Positions 1-6,248 of a DNA stretch of 7,016 nucleotides are shown in pieces. Numbering within the stretch: position 1 is the stretch's first letter; each line of letters starts with the position of its first letter. Under the pieces are notes generated by a model. It worked only from the letters and a program-made list of their open reading frames with translations, made no database searches and was not told where the DNA came from. Source of the stretch: Bacillota bacterium (lineage in GTDB: Bacteria; Bacillota; Clostridia; Christensenellales; Aristaeellaceae); contig JAEVZE010000139.1 in the NCBI GenBank assembly GCA_023392395.1, forward strand, positions 1-7,016, given 5' to 3'. The translations under genes were made by a program, and so were the position numbers.

Positions 1-1
1 G

Positions 2-544
2 CTCAAGGCCAACCCGTTCAGCGATTTGTTTTCGCTTGCGGCCATCCGGCTGATCCTGCCCAGCTTGGAAAAGTCCTGTTTTGATCCTACCGCCATGGTG
101 GAGAAGAGCAACATGCTGCTGGCCGCGTTCTACGGCGGCGCGGCCATCGCCGCTTCGGGAACCACAGCGGTGCATGCGCTGTCCTATCCATTGGGGGGCA
201 GGTACCACATCCCCCACGGCATCGCCAACGCTACGCTGTTGCTGCCGGTGATGCGCTTCAACAGGGAAGCCTGCAAAAAGCAACTGGCGGAAATCTGCCG
301 GGGGATTGTGCCCTGCCCGCCGGAGGGGGAAGAAGCCCAGGCGGACCGGGCGCTGGAGGAGATTGAAAAGCTCATGAGCGTGCTGCCGCTGAAACTGGAC
401 TTCAAGGCCTACGGCGTAGGCGCTGAAGACATCGACGTGCTGGTGGAGGAAGGGCTCAAGCAGCAGCGGCTGCTTGTGAACAACCGCCGAAGCGTGTCCC
501 GGGAGGACGCCCGGGCGATCTACCGGGAGGTAATCAACGCATGA
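2..544 (+). CDS. Iron-containing alcohol dehydrogenase, C-terminal part (5' end outside window)
   Basis: The reading frame is open from base 2 and gives 180 residues before TGA at 542-544; the N-terminal NAD(P)-binding domain lies outside the window. What is visible is the all-helical metal-binding domain of group III (Fe-type) alcohol dehydrogenases. The signature VHALSYPLGGRYHIPHG carries two histidines 14 residues apart (codons at 173-175 and 215-217), matching metal ligands His263 and His277 of E. coli FucO. The tail LLVNNRRSVSREDARAIY is the usual family C-terminus. Family members interconvert small aldehydes or ketones and alcohols with NAD(P)H in the cytoplasm. The substrate cannot be read from this fragment; beside an aldolase-family gene, reduction of a released aldehyde is a reasonable inference. 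Its stop overlaps the next start (ATGA, 541-544), which suggests translational coupling. Confidence 0.93.
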   Translation, partial: LKANPFSDLFSLAAIRLILPSLEKSCFDPTAMVEKSNMLLAAFYGGAAIAASGTTAVHALSYPLGGRYHIPHGIANATLLLPVMRFNREACKKQLAEICRGIVPCPPEGEEAQADRALEEIEKLMSVLPLKLDFKAYGVGAEDIDVLVEEGLKQQRLLVNNRRSVSREDARAIYREVINA

Positions 545-1434
545 CGCTGATCCGGGGCATCGTCTGTCCGCTGGTGACCCCGTTTGACGAGCGGGAGGAA
601 CTGAATTTGGCTGCGCTGCGCGAGCAGGTGAAGCGCATGGCGGGCGCGGGCGTCCACGGCGTGTTCGCCTTCGGTACCAATGGCGAGGGCTACGCGCTGG
701 AGGAGGAAGAAAAGGAGCGGGCGCTGGAGGCGGTACTGGAGGAGGCAAGCGGGCGGCTGACCGTCTACGCGGGCACCGGCTGCATCAGCACCCGGGCAAC
801 CATCCGCCAGTCGCTTCGGGCCAAGGCCATGGGCGCGGACGTCCTGTCCATCGTGACGCCCTATTTCGCGAAAGCCTCTCAAGAGGAGCTCTATCAGCAC
901 TACCTTAACGTGGCAACGGCGGTGGACATGCCCATCGTGCTGTACAATATCCCGGCGAGGACCGGCAACGCGCTCTCTCCCGCCACGGTGGGAAGGCTCG
1001 CCGCTATCCCGGCCATCCGGGGAGCCAAGGATTCTAGCGGCGACTTCGACAACATCCTGCAGTACGTCGAAAAGACTCGGGGTATGGACTTTTCCGTGCT
1101 TTCGGGCAACGATTCGCTGATTTTGTGGACGCTGATGGCGGGCGGCACCGGCGGCATCGCCGGGTGTGCCAACGTGTTCCCGAAGAACATGGCGGCAATC
1201 TACGAAAAGTTCCAGGCGGGGGACATGGAAGGCGCGCGTGCTTGCCAGGACGCGATCCGCCCCTTGCGGGATTGCTTCAAATACGGCAACCCAAACACGA
1301 TCATCAAGGCGGCGGCGGCGCTTCTGGGCTACCCCGTGGGAAAGTGCCGCGCGCCGTTTGACCAGGTGCCGCCTGAGGGCATTGCCGCCATCCGGAAAGT
1401 ATTGGAGGACGCCAAGGCCCAAGGGATCCAGTGA
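541..1434 (+). CDS. DapA-family (dihydrodipicolinate synthase/N-acetylneuraminate lyase superfamily) aldolase
   Basis: A 297-residue TIM-barrel enzyme of normal family length (about 290-300). Lys163 in GAKDSSGD is the Schiff-base lysine and Tyr135 in YNIPARTG is the catalytic tyrosine. GTNGEG (45-50) is the carboxylate-binding loop. The family makes or breaks a C-C bond using pyruvate or another 2-keto acid. By recalled alignment with E. coli DapA, Thr45 is Asn47 here and Tyr107 is Phe109 (VTPYFAKAS), so the catalytic triad of true dihydrodipicolinate synthase is incomplete, although Arg140 (equivalent of Arg138) is kept. With PdxA2 and a sugar importer beside it, a catabolic keto-acid-sugar aldolase is more likely than a lysine-biosynthesis role; the substrate is unknown. 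Start ATG 541 overlaps the upstream stop, and GGGAGG at 525-530 is a possible ribosome site. Synthase, sialic acid lyase and 2-keto-3-deoxy-acid aldolase are the alternatives. Confidence 0.92.
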   Translation: MTLIRGIVCPLVTPFDEREELNLAALREQVKRMAGAGVHGVFAFGTNGEGYALEEEEKERALEAVLEEASGRLTVYAGTGCISTRATIRQSLRAKAMGADVLSIVTPYFAKASQEELYQHYLNVATAVDMPIVLYNIPARTGNALSPATVGRLAAIPAIRGAKDSSGDFDNILQYVEKTRGMDFSVLSGNDSLILWTLMAGGTGGIAGCANVFPKNMAAIYEKFQAGDMEGARACQDAIRPLRDCFKYGNPNTIIKAAAALLGYPVGKCRAPFDQVPPEGIAAIRKVLEDAKAQGIQ

Positions 1435-1440
1435 GGAGGA
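1435..1440 (+). promoter_or_regulatory. Shine-Dalgarno site setting the PdxA2 start
   Basis: GGAGGA sits five bases before ATG 1446 and directly follows the stop codon of the DapA-family gene. It decides for ATG 1446 over an in-frame GTG at 1431, which would overlap the upstream gene and add five residues not expected before the family's N-terminal strand. Confidence 0.8.
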
Positions 1441-1445
1441 CATCC

Positions 1446-2489
1446 ATGAGCTACCTTCCCGTCGTTGGGATCACGCTGGGCGATCCGGCCGGCATCGGCC
1501 CGGAGATCGCGCTGAAGGCGCTTTCCGAAAGCTGGGTCTACGGTCAGTGCCGCCCGCTGGTGGTGGGCGACGCGGCGATCCTCACGCGGGCGCTGGGCTT
1601 CCCCGGCATGCCGCGCCTGACCATCCATCCGGTTAAGAAGGTTCGAGAGGCCACCTTTCGGCATGGCACGGTGGACGTATTGGACATGGGTGTTGCGGAG
1701 CCTTCGGACATCCCGGTAGGCAAGCTCTCCCGCGCGGCGGGGGAGGCCGCCTTTCGGTACGTGGAGGAAGTGATCCGCCTGGCGATGGCGGGCGAGGTGG
1801 ACGCCACGGTGACCAACCCGCTCAACAAGGAAGCCATCAACCTGGCGGGCCGCCATTACGCGGGTCACACCGAAATCTACGCCAAACTCACCGACACCGC
1901 CCGGTACACCATGATGCTTGTACACGAGGACATGCGAGTGGTGCACGTCTCCACCCACGTTTCGCTCCGGGAGGCCTGCGACCGGGTCAAGAAGGACCGG
2001 GTGCTGGAGGTCATCCGCATCGCGGACAAGGCTTGCCGGGACATGGGGATCGCGGTGCCCCGAATCGGCGTGGCCGGGCTCAACCCCCACAGCGGCGAGG
2101 GCGGGCTGTTCGGCCGGGAGGAGATCGACGAGATCATCCCCGCCATCCGTGAGGCGACCCTTGAGGGCATCGATTGCGACGGCCCGGTGCCGCCCGACAC
2201 GCTGTTTCCCAAAGCCCGGGGCGGCTGGTATGACATCGCGGTGGCCATGTACCACGACCAAGGCCACATCCCCCTGAAGCTGGCGGGCTTCGTGTTCGAC
2301 CGGGCGGCGAATAAGTGGCAGGAGGTCAGGGGCGTCAACATTACGCTGGGGCTGCCCATCATCCGCACCTCCGTGGACCACGGTACCGCCTTCGATCAGG
2401 CGGGCAGGGGCACGGCCAGCGCGGCAAGCCTCTCAAGCGCCATTTCCTACGCGATTCGTTTTACGCTAGGCCCGCATTCGGAGGCGTAA
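1446..2489 (+). CDS. pdxA2: PdxA2-type 4-phospho-D-threonate/D-erythronate 3-dehydrogenase
   Basis: A 347-residue member of the PdxA metal-dependent oxidative decarboxylases. GDPAGIGPE (12-20), TNPLNKEA (123-130) and GHTE (140-143) are family motifs. His171 (STHVSL), His215 (NPHSGEGG) and His270 (MYHDQG) are the three divalent-metal ligands; Lys278, Asn298 and Arg307 match substrate-site residues Lys274, Asn283 and Arg292 of E. coli PdxA. MYHDQGHIPLKL, rather than MYHDQGLPVLK, is the PdxA2 form. Characterised PdxA2 enzymes oxidise and decarboxylate 4-phospho-D-threonate or -erythronate to DHAP with NAD, after a DUF1537 kinase. Vitamin B6 synthesis is less likely because the neighbours are sugar-uptake genes. 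An 11-residue insertion (within 283-295) separates Lys278 from Asn298. The start is ATG 1446, behind GGAGGA. The exact substrate is inferred. Confidence 0.93.
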   Translation: MSYLPVVGITLGDPAGIGPEIALKALSESWVYGQCRPLVVGDAAILTRALGFPGMPRLTIHPVKKVREATFRHGTVDVLDMGVAEPSDIPVGKLSRAAGEAAFRYVEEVIRLAMAGEVDATVTNPLNKEAINLAGRHYAGHTEIYAKLTDTARYTMMLVHEDMRVVHVSTHVSLREACDRVKKDRVLEVIRIADKACRDMGIAVPRIGVAGLNPHSGEGGLFGREEIDEIIPAIREATLEGIDCDGPVPPDTLFPKARGGWYDIAVAMYHDQGHIPLKLAGFVFDRAANKWQEVRGVNITLGLPIIRTSVDHGTAFDQAGRGTASAASLSSAISYAIRFTLGPHSEA

Positions 2490-2529
2490 GACCGGGTCAT
2501 AGATCATCAAGGTTTAAGGAGGGCATCCC

Positions 2530-4098
2530 ATGAAAATCCGTCGTTCGATCACAGGGTGGGCACTCGTCATCGCCATGATCCTCAGCATGTTCGCAGGGCT
2601 GTCTGTCGCTTCCGCCGAGGCGGGCGACAAGACCTATGACATGTTCATTCGCTCCACCTACGCGGACTGGATCAAGGAGCTCAACTGGTATGACGCGGCT
2701 GAGAAGGCCACCGGCGTGCACGTCAACTACATCGCGGGCCCTGAGGAGTTTGCCGATGTATACTCCGAAGTGGACCAGCGCATCATCAGCGGCACGCTGC
2801 CCGACGCCGTCATGACCAAGCTGACCCAGACCAACGTGTACGGCCCGCAAGGCGCGTTCCTGGACCTTGCGCCGCTGATTGCCAAGTACGCCCCTCACAT
2901 CCAGGCCTACATCGACGCCAACCCCACCTACAAGGCGCTGGTGACCAACGACAAGGGCGCCATCTATGGCCTGTGCAAGGAGACCCCGATCTTCGCCGAC
3001 TTCATCGGCTACCGCGTGGACCAGTTCAAGAAGGCCGGCATTGATGCCGAAAGCATCAAGACCGTGGACGACTTCACGAACGCGCTGCGCACCCTCAAGG
3101 CCTTCTACGGCAAGGACAACAAGAACTACTACCCGCTGTGCGGCCGCGACAACCCCATCCGCTTCGCCGCGTGGTTCGGCTGCGCCAGCAACATCTCCTC
3201 CACCGAGTCCAATGGCGTGTACGTGTCCGGCCACTATAAGGACGGCTCCTTCGACATCATGGACAAAAACGCCTATAAGATGGTCGAGACCATGAAAACC
3301 TGGTACGACGAAGGCCTGATCAACCCCGAGTGGATCGCGGGCACCTCCGGCGAGGCCGACTGGGAATCCACCATGCTCAACGGAAACGGCTCCGTGTTCT
3401 ACGATTACTACAACCGCGCCGAGTGGTTCATGGAGAACGGCGGCCCGGACAATGATCCCGACTACCAGATGGGCGACCTGAACTTCCTCGAGGGCGCGGA
3501 CGGCAAGGTGATGCCCGTCACCACCAGCACTCAGTATAACGACGAGGTCGTCACCGCCATCAGCGCCAAGGTCAGCGAGGACAAGGCCGCGACCATCCTT
3601 GGCTTCATCGACTACTTCTACTCCGACGAAGGCATCACCCTGGCCAATTACGGCGTCGAGGGCGAGAGCTTCAAGACCAACGCCGACGGCACCAAGGACT
3701 TCATCGTGGACTACGCCACCGAGGAATCCAAGGCCGCAGGCGAGAAAAAGTGGTCCTTCCTGAGCGACCGCTTCACCGTCTGCAAGCCGGTGGACAACAC
3801 CGCCTTCTTCAAGTGGAACGCGCCCCTGATCTCTGAAGCGGCGGGACGCTTGCTGAAACCCGAGAACCTGATGACCTCCTACACCCTCAAGTTCACCGAA
3901 GACCAGTCCAAGGAGCTTTCCAACATGGTCGCCGCCGTCTATGACGCGCAGGTCGCGGGCATTATCTCCTTCATCAACGGCAGCCGCGGGCTGAGCGAGG
4001 ATGAGTGGGCCACCTTCCAGGGCGAAATGAACGACCTGGGTTTGGGCCAGATCGAAGAGATCCAGTTGGCCGCCTACCAGGCCACTTACGGAAAGTAA
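2530..4098 (+). CDS. Secreted sugar ABC transporter substrate-binding protein (LplA-like)
   Basis: A 522-residue extracellular solute-binding protein, the usual length for the large LplA-like group that pairs with LplB and YtcP permeases. The N-terminus has a basic n-region (KIRR), a hydrophobic core (about 9-26) and an AXA signal-peptidase I site (Ala27-Ser28-Ala29, then Glu30). There is no lipobox cysteine, which is unusual for a Gram-positive binding protein. The mature protein is acidic and rich in Trp and Tyr, as expected for carbohydrate binding. AAGGAGGG at 2516-2523, six bases before ATG, is a strong ribosome site. Phe is almost always TTC and C-ending codons dominate more than in neighbouring genes, suggesting high expression. 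Characterised relatives bind aldouronates or rhamnogalacturonan fragments, but the ligand here is not known. Confidence 0.93.
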   Translation: MKIRRSITGWALVIAMILSMFAGLSVASAEAGDKTYDMFIRSTYADWIKELNWYDAAEKATGVHVNYIAGPEEFADVYSEVDQRIISGTLPDAVMTKLTQTNVYGPQGAFLDLAPLIAKYAPHIQAYIDANPTYKALVTNDKGAIYGLCKETPIFADFIGYRVDQFKKAGIDAESIKTVDDFTNALRTLKAFYGKDNKNYYPLCGRDNPIRFAAWFGCASNISSTESNGVYVSGHYKDGSFDIMDKNAYKMVETMKTWYDEGLINPEWIAGTSGEADWESTMLNGNGSVFYDYYNRAEWFMENGGPDNDPDYQMGDLNFLEGADGKVMPVTTSTQYNDEVVTAISAKVSEDKAATILGFIDYFYSDEGITLANYGVEGESFKTNADGTKDFIVDYATEESKAAGEKKWSFLSDRFTVCKPVDNTAFFKWNAPLISEAAGRLLKPENLMTSYTLKFTEDQSKELSNMVAAVYDAQVAGIISFINGSRGLSEDEWATFQGEMNDLGLGQIEEIQLAAYQATYGK

Positions 4099-4118
4099 GG
4101 GCTGTGAACGCCCGTTAC
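4095..4118 (+). other. Weak hairpin overlapping the stop codon of the binding-protein gene
   Basis: GTAAGGGC (4095-4102) can pair with GCCCGTTAC (4110-4118), giving eight pairs with one bulged G and a seven-base loop. The 5' arm contains the TAA stop. Only TTTT (4124-4127) follows, five bases after the stem, so termination would be weak at best. It may attenuate read-through into the permease genes or protect the 3' end of the binding-protein message. Confidence 0.35.
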
Positions 4119-4193
4119 GCTGCTTTTCAAGGAAGAAGACTGCGCTAACCTGAGTGCCCGCGGATTTCCGGGTGACACCCTGTCCAAAGGGAT

Positions 4194-4231
4194 TGTTTCC
4201 TCCACCAGTGTGCGCACTGGTGGAGGAAACA
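4194..4231 (+). other. Perfect 17-bp-stem intercistronic hairpin without U-tract
   Basis: GTTTCCTCCACCAGTG (4195-4210) is the exact reverse complement of 4215-4230, with a TGCG tetraloop; T4194-A4231 adds a seventeenth pair, and T4193/G4232 could add a wobble. The bases after the stem are GC-rich, so it lacks the U-run of an intrinsic terminator. Very stable hairpins between a binding-protein gene and its permease genes are known (malE-malF in E. coli is the classic case) to block 3' exonuclease decay and keep the binding protein in excess. That role is inferred here. A protein-binding palindrome or a REP/MITE-like dispersed repeat are alternatives. Confidence 0.8.
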
Positions 4232-4326
4232 GCCCGGCGCGTCAGATCGCCGGTTTCGATTCACAAGACTGCCATCGCCTTCCATCTCTGGCCCCCGTGC
4301 GGGGATCAGGAGGGGAAGCCCGGGCG

Positions 4327-4333
4327 AAAGGAG
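4327..4333 (+). promoter_or_regulatory. Shine-Dalgarno site setting the first permease start
   Basis: AAAGGAG lies six bases before ATG 4340. It supports that start over upstream in-frame codons back to 4154, which would add a 62-residue extension full of Pro, Arg and Cys, cross the hairpin, and have no family counterpart. Confidence 0.85.
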
Positions 4334-4339
4334 ATCAGC

Positions 4340-5302
4340 ATGACGCCTGGAAAACCTACGGGCTCCGCCCGCCCCGGGCCGCATTTGTGGCAGCGGGCGG
4401 CGAAGGATCTCAGCCGGAACCGCCTCCTGTACCTCCTGATGATCCCCGGCTTTTTGATGCTCGTCTTTTTCAAGATCGGGCCGGTGGGGGCGATGACCAT
4501 CGCCTTCCAAAACTTCAGCCCGGTTCAGGGGCTGTTCGCAAGTCCTTTTGTAGGCTTTGAAAACTTCGCGCGCATCTTCACTGACCCCAACATCCTGAAA
4601 GTCGTCCGCAACACCGTGATCCTGGCGTTTTTGTCGCTGGCGGTGGCGTTTCCGATCCCGGTCATCTTCTCGTTGTTCCTCAATGAAGTGCGCGTTCGCT
4701 GGGTGCGGGGCACGGTACAGTCGCTCAGCCTCCTGCCCTACTTTATCTCGGCGGCGGTCATGGTTTCCATCCTGTACACGCTGCTCTCGCCCTCCTCGGG
4801 CGCGATCAACAGCATTCTGACCTCCTTTGGCATGAAGCCCATCAACTTCATGGCGAGGCCCCAGTGGTTCCGCCCACTGTATGTGTTCCTGGAGATCTGG
4901 CAGAGCTTTGGCTATTCCGCGATCATCTACATCGCGGCCATGATGAGCATCGATCCTTCGCTGTACGAGGCGGCGGAGGTGGATGGCGCGTCCCGCTGGC
5001 AGAAGATGGGGCACATCACGCTGCCGGGCATCTCAACGAGCGTCATCGTGATGCTGATCATCGGCGTGGGCAACATCTTCACCGTCAACCTGGACAGAAT
5101 CCTTCTGATGTACAATCAGAGCGTCTACGCCACGGCGGACGTGCTGCAGACATACGTCTACCGCATCGCGTTCCAGACCACGGGCTTTCCGGACTACAGC
5201 TACGGCACCGCGGTCAACATTTTAAAGTCGGTGATCGCGTTTCTCATGGTGATCGCGGTCAACAAGCTCGCGGGCAAATTCGCCGATTCCAGGCTGTTCT
5301 AA
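4340..5302 (+). CDS. Sugar ABC transporter permease, LplB-type
   Basis: A 320-residue inner-membrane subunit of a CUT1 carbohydrate importer. About six hydrophobic segments are visible (roughly 29-49, 91-114, 128-150, 181-201, 232-250, 294-310). The EAA loop that docks on the ATPase reads EAAEVDGASRW (210-220), followed by ITLPG (226-230). LMIPGFLML then GLFASPFVGFENF near the N-terminus is typical of the LplB/YteP group, whose characterised members import oligosaccharides such as aldouronates and rhamnogalacturonan fragments. It should pair with the next permease and receive ligand from the binding protein upstream. The start ATG 4340 is chosen for its ribosome site and normal length. The TAA stop overlaps the ribosome site of the next gene, so the two permeases are probably co-translated. 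Confidence 0.94.
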   Translation: MTPGKPTGSARPGPHLWQRAAKDLSRNRLLYLLMIPGFLMLVFFKIGPVGAMTIAFQNFSPVQGLFASPFVGFENFARIFTDPNILKVVRNTVILAFLSLAVAFPIPVIFSLFLNEVRVRWVRGTVQSLSLLPYFISAAVMVSILYTLLSPSSGAINSILTSFGMKPINFMARPQWFRPLYVFLEIWQSFGYSAIIYIAAMMSIDPSLYEAAEVDGASRWQKMGHITLPGISTSVIVMLIIGVGNIFTVNLDRILLMYNQSVYATADVLQTYVYRIAFQTTGFPDYSYGTAVNILKSVIAFLMVIAVNKLAGKFADSRLF

Positions 5303-5315
5303 AGGAGGATGCGGC

Positions 5316-6197
5316 ATGAAGCATAAGAAAATTCCGCTGTTTGACCTTTGGAACAACTTTGCTCTGCTCCTGGTGGCGTTCCTGTGCGTCTACCCGTTTT
5401 TGTACGTGTTCTTTGTGGCCGCCAGCGACGGCACGTTCCTGGCCCGGGGTGAAGTGAGCTTTTGGCCCAAGGGATTCTCGCTGACGGCGTTCAAATACAT
5501 CATCGAAAACCCAAAGCTCAGCCTGTTCACGGGACTGAAAAACTCGTTCCTGTATACGATTGCCGGAACGGTGGTCGCCATCGCCTCCACCTACGTTACC
5601 GCCTACGTGCTGTCCCGCCCCCGGTTCAAGCACAGGTTTTGGATCATGTCGCTGTTTGTGATCACCTGGGTGTTTGACGCGGGGATCATCCCGCAGTACA
5701 TCGTGTACAGCGCATTCCGGTTCGTGGACAATCCGATGGTAATGATCGTCCCTGGCGCGATCAGCACGCAGTTTTTGATCATCGCCAAGACGTTCCTGGA
5801 GGGCATCCCGCAGGAACTGGAGGAGGCGGCCTTCGTCGACGGAGCCACCGACTGGACCATCCTCACCAGGATCTACCTGCCGCTGAGCTCCACGATCCTG
5901 GCTACGCTGGGCACCTTCTACGCGGTGATGATCTGGAACCAGTACCTGATACCGCAAATTTACTTAAAGCAGGAGGGGCTCAAGACCATCCAGCAGGTGC
6001 TGAAAAACATCGTCATCACCGATTCCGCCTCGGGCGTCACCACGTTCAAAAACACCGTGGTGGACGGCGTGACGCTCAACCAGCAGAACCTGAAGGCGGC
6101 GGCCATCTTCCTGACCATGATGCCCATCGTGTGCGTGTACCCCTTTGTGCAGAAGTATTTCAAGCGCGGCATCCTGCTGGGTTCCGTGAAAGGCTAA
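5316..6197 (+). CDS. Sugar ABC transporter permease, YtcP-type
   Basis: A 293-residue second permease of the importer, normal length for the family. Hydrophobic segments lie at about 14-34, 78-100, 109-130, 141-160, 190-207 and 262-280. The EAA loop is EEAAFVDGATDW (169-180) with IYLPL (186-190). The N-terminal part (VYPFLYVFFVAASDG, then WPKGFSLTAFKYI) and the closing KYFKRGILLGSVKG are hallmarks of YtcP-like partners of LplB. AAAGGAGG (5301-5308) is the ribosome site, seven bases before ATG and overlapping the previous stop. No ATPase gene follows; CUT1 importers of Bacillota commonly share a distant multitask ATPase of the MsmX type, and the same is inferred here. Confidence 0.94.
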   Translation: MKHKKIPLFDLWNNFALLLVAFLCVYPFLYVFFVAASDGTFLARGEVSFWPKGFSLTAFKYIIENPKLSLFTGLKNSFLYTIAGTVVAIASTYVTAYVLSRPRFKHRFWIMSLFVITWVFDAGIIPQYIVYSAFRFVDNPMVMIVPGAISTQFLIIAKTFLEGIPQELEEAAFVDGATDWTILTRIYLPLSSTILATLGTFYAVMIWNQYLIPQIYLKQEGLKTIQQVLKNIVITDSASGVTTFKNTVVDGVTLNQQNLKAAAIFLTMMPIVCVYPFVQKYFKRGILLGSVKG

Positions 6198-6219
6198 AAC
6201 ATAAACCTTGAAAATGCAT

Positions 6220-6235
6220 GCGGCAGCCGTGCCGC
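6220..6235 (+). promoter_or_regulatory. Small hairpin directly before the ribosome site of the sialidase-like gene
   Basis: GCGGCA (6220-6225) and TGCCGC (6230-6235) pair perfectly around a GCCG loop; T6219/G6236 may add a wobble. The stem ends two bases before AAAGGA (6238-6243), the ribosome site of the next gene. It is too short and lacks a U-run to be a terminator. It could tune ribosome access or mark an RNA processing site, or simply reflect high GC content. Confidence 0.35.
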
Positions 6236-6248
6236 GGAAAGGAAATCC

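Larger units (their letters stand above)
4099..4339 (+). other. 241-base intercistronic gap between binding protein and first permease
   Basis: This is by far the largest gap in the operon; the others are at most 51 bases. I see no convincing gene in it. It holds a weak hairpin at the binding-protein stop, the long perfect hairpin at 4194-4231, a small GC hairpin (CCCC/GGGG, about 4293-4304) and the ribosome site of the permease. I see no clear -35/-10 promoter pair. The frame of the permease is open back to 4154, but the upstream residues do not look like coding sequence. Confidence 0.7.

Noticed and set aside
1305..1321. GGC/GCG repeat run as a possible microsatellite
   Set aside because: It simply encodes Lys-Ala-Ala-Ala-Ala in a helix of the DapA-family protein and is ordinary for GC-rich DNA.
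541..1434. Calling the gene dapA (lysine biosynthesis) or nanA (sialic acid lyase)
   Set aside because: Key synthase residues are changed, the context is sugar catabolism, and the RTG after YNIPA is unlike the sialic acid lyase motif as I recall it.
520..1443. A 307-codon open frame on the minus strand opposite the DapA-family gene
   Set aside because: It covers a gene with clear catalytic motifs, its product is rich in Arg, His and Gly with no family features, and long antisense frames are expected in GC-rich coding DNA.
1329..2381. A 350-codon open frame on the minus strand opposite pdxA2
   Set aside because: It spans the junction of two well-supported + strand genes, its composition is typical of antisense shadow sequence, and no motif is recognisable.
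2497..3234. A 245-codon minus-strand frame opposite the binding-protein gene
   Set aside because: It is a mirror of the strongly GC3-biased sense gene, with low-complexity Val/Gly/Ala/Asp-rich content.
4194..4231. Reading the long hairpin as a Rho-independent terminator
   Set aside because: The bases after the stem are AGCCCGGCG-like with no T-run, and cotranscription of binding protein and permeases is expected.
4154..4339. An N-terminal extension of the first permease (62 more residues)
   Set aside because: It has no good ribosome site, runs through the hairpin, and is unlike permease N-termini; ATG 4340 has AAAGGAG at ideal spacing and gives the normal length.
4210..4560. A small + strand frame crossing the gap and the start of the permease
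   Set aside because: It overlaps the permease in another frame, has no ribosome site at its GTG, and gives a Pro/Arg/Gly-rich shadow product.
4145..5014. A 289-codon minus-strand frame opposite the first permease
   Set aside because: It is rich in His, Arg and Gln, lies opposite a clear membrane protein, and has no motif or sensible ribosome site.
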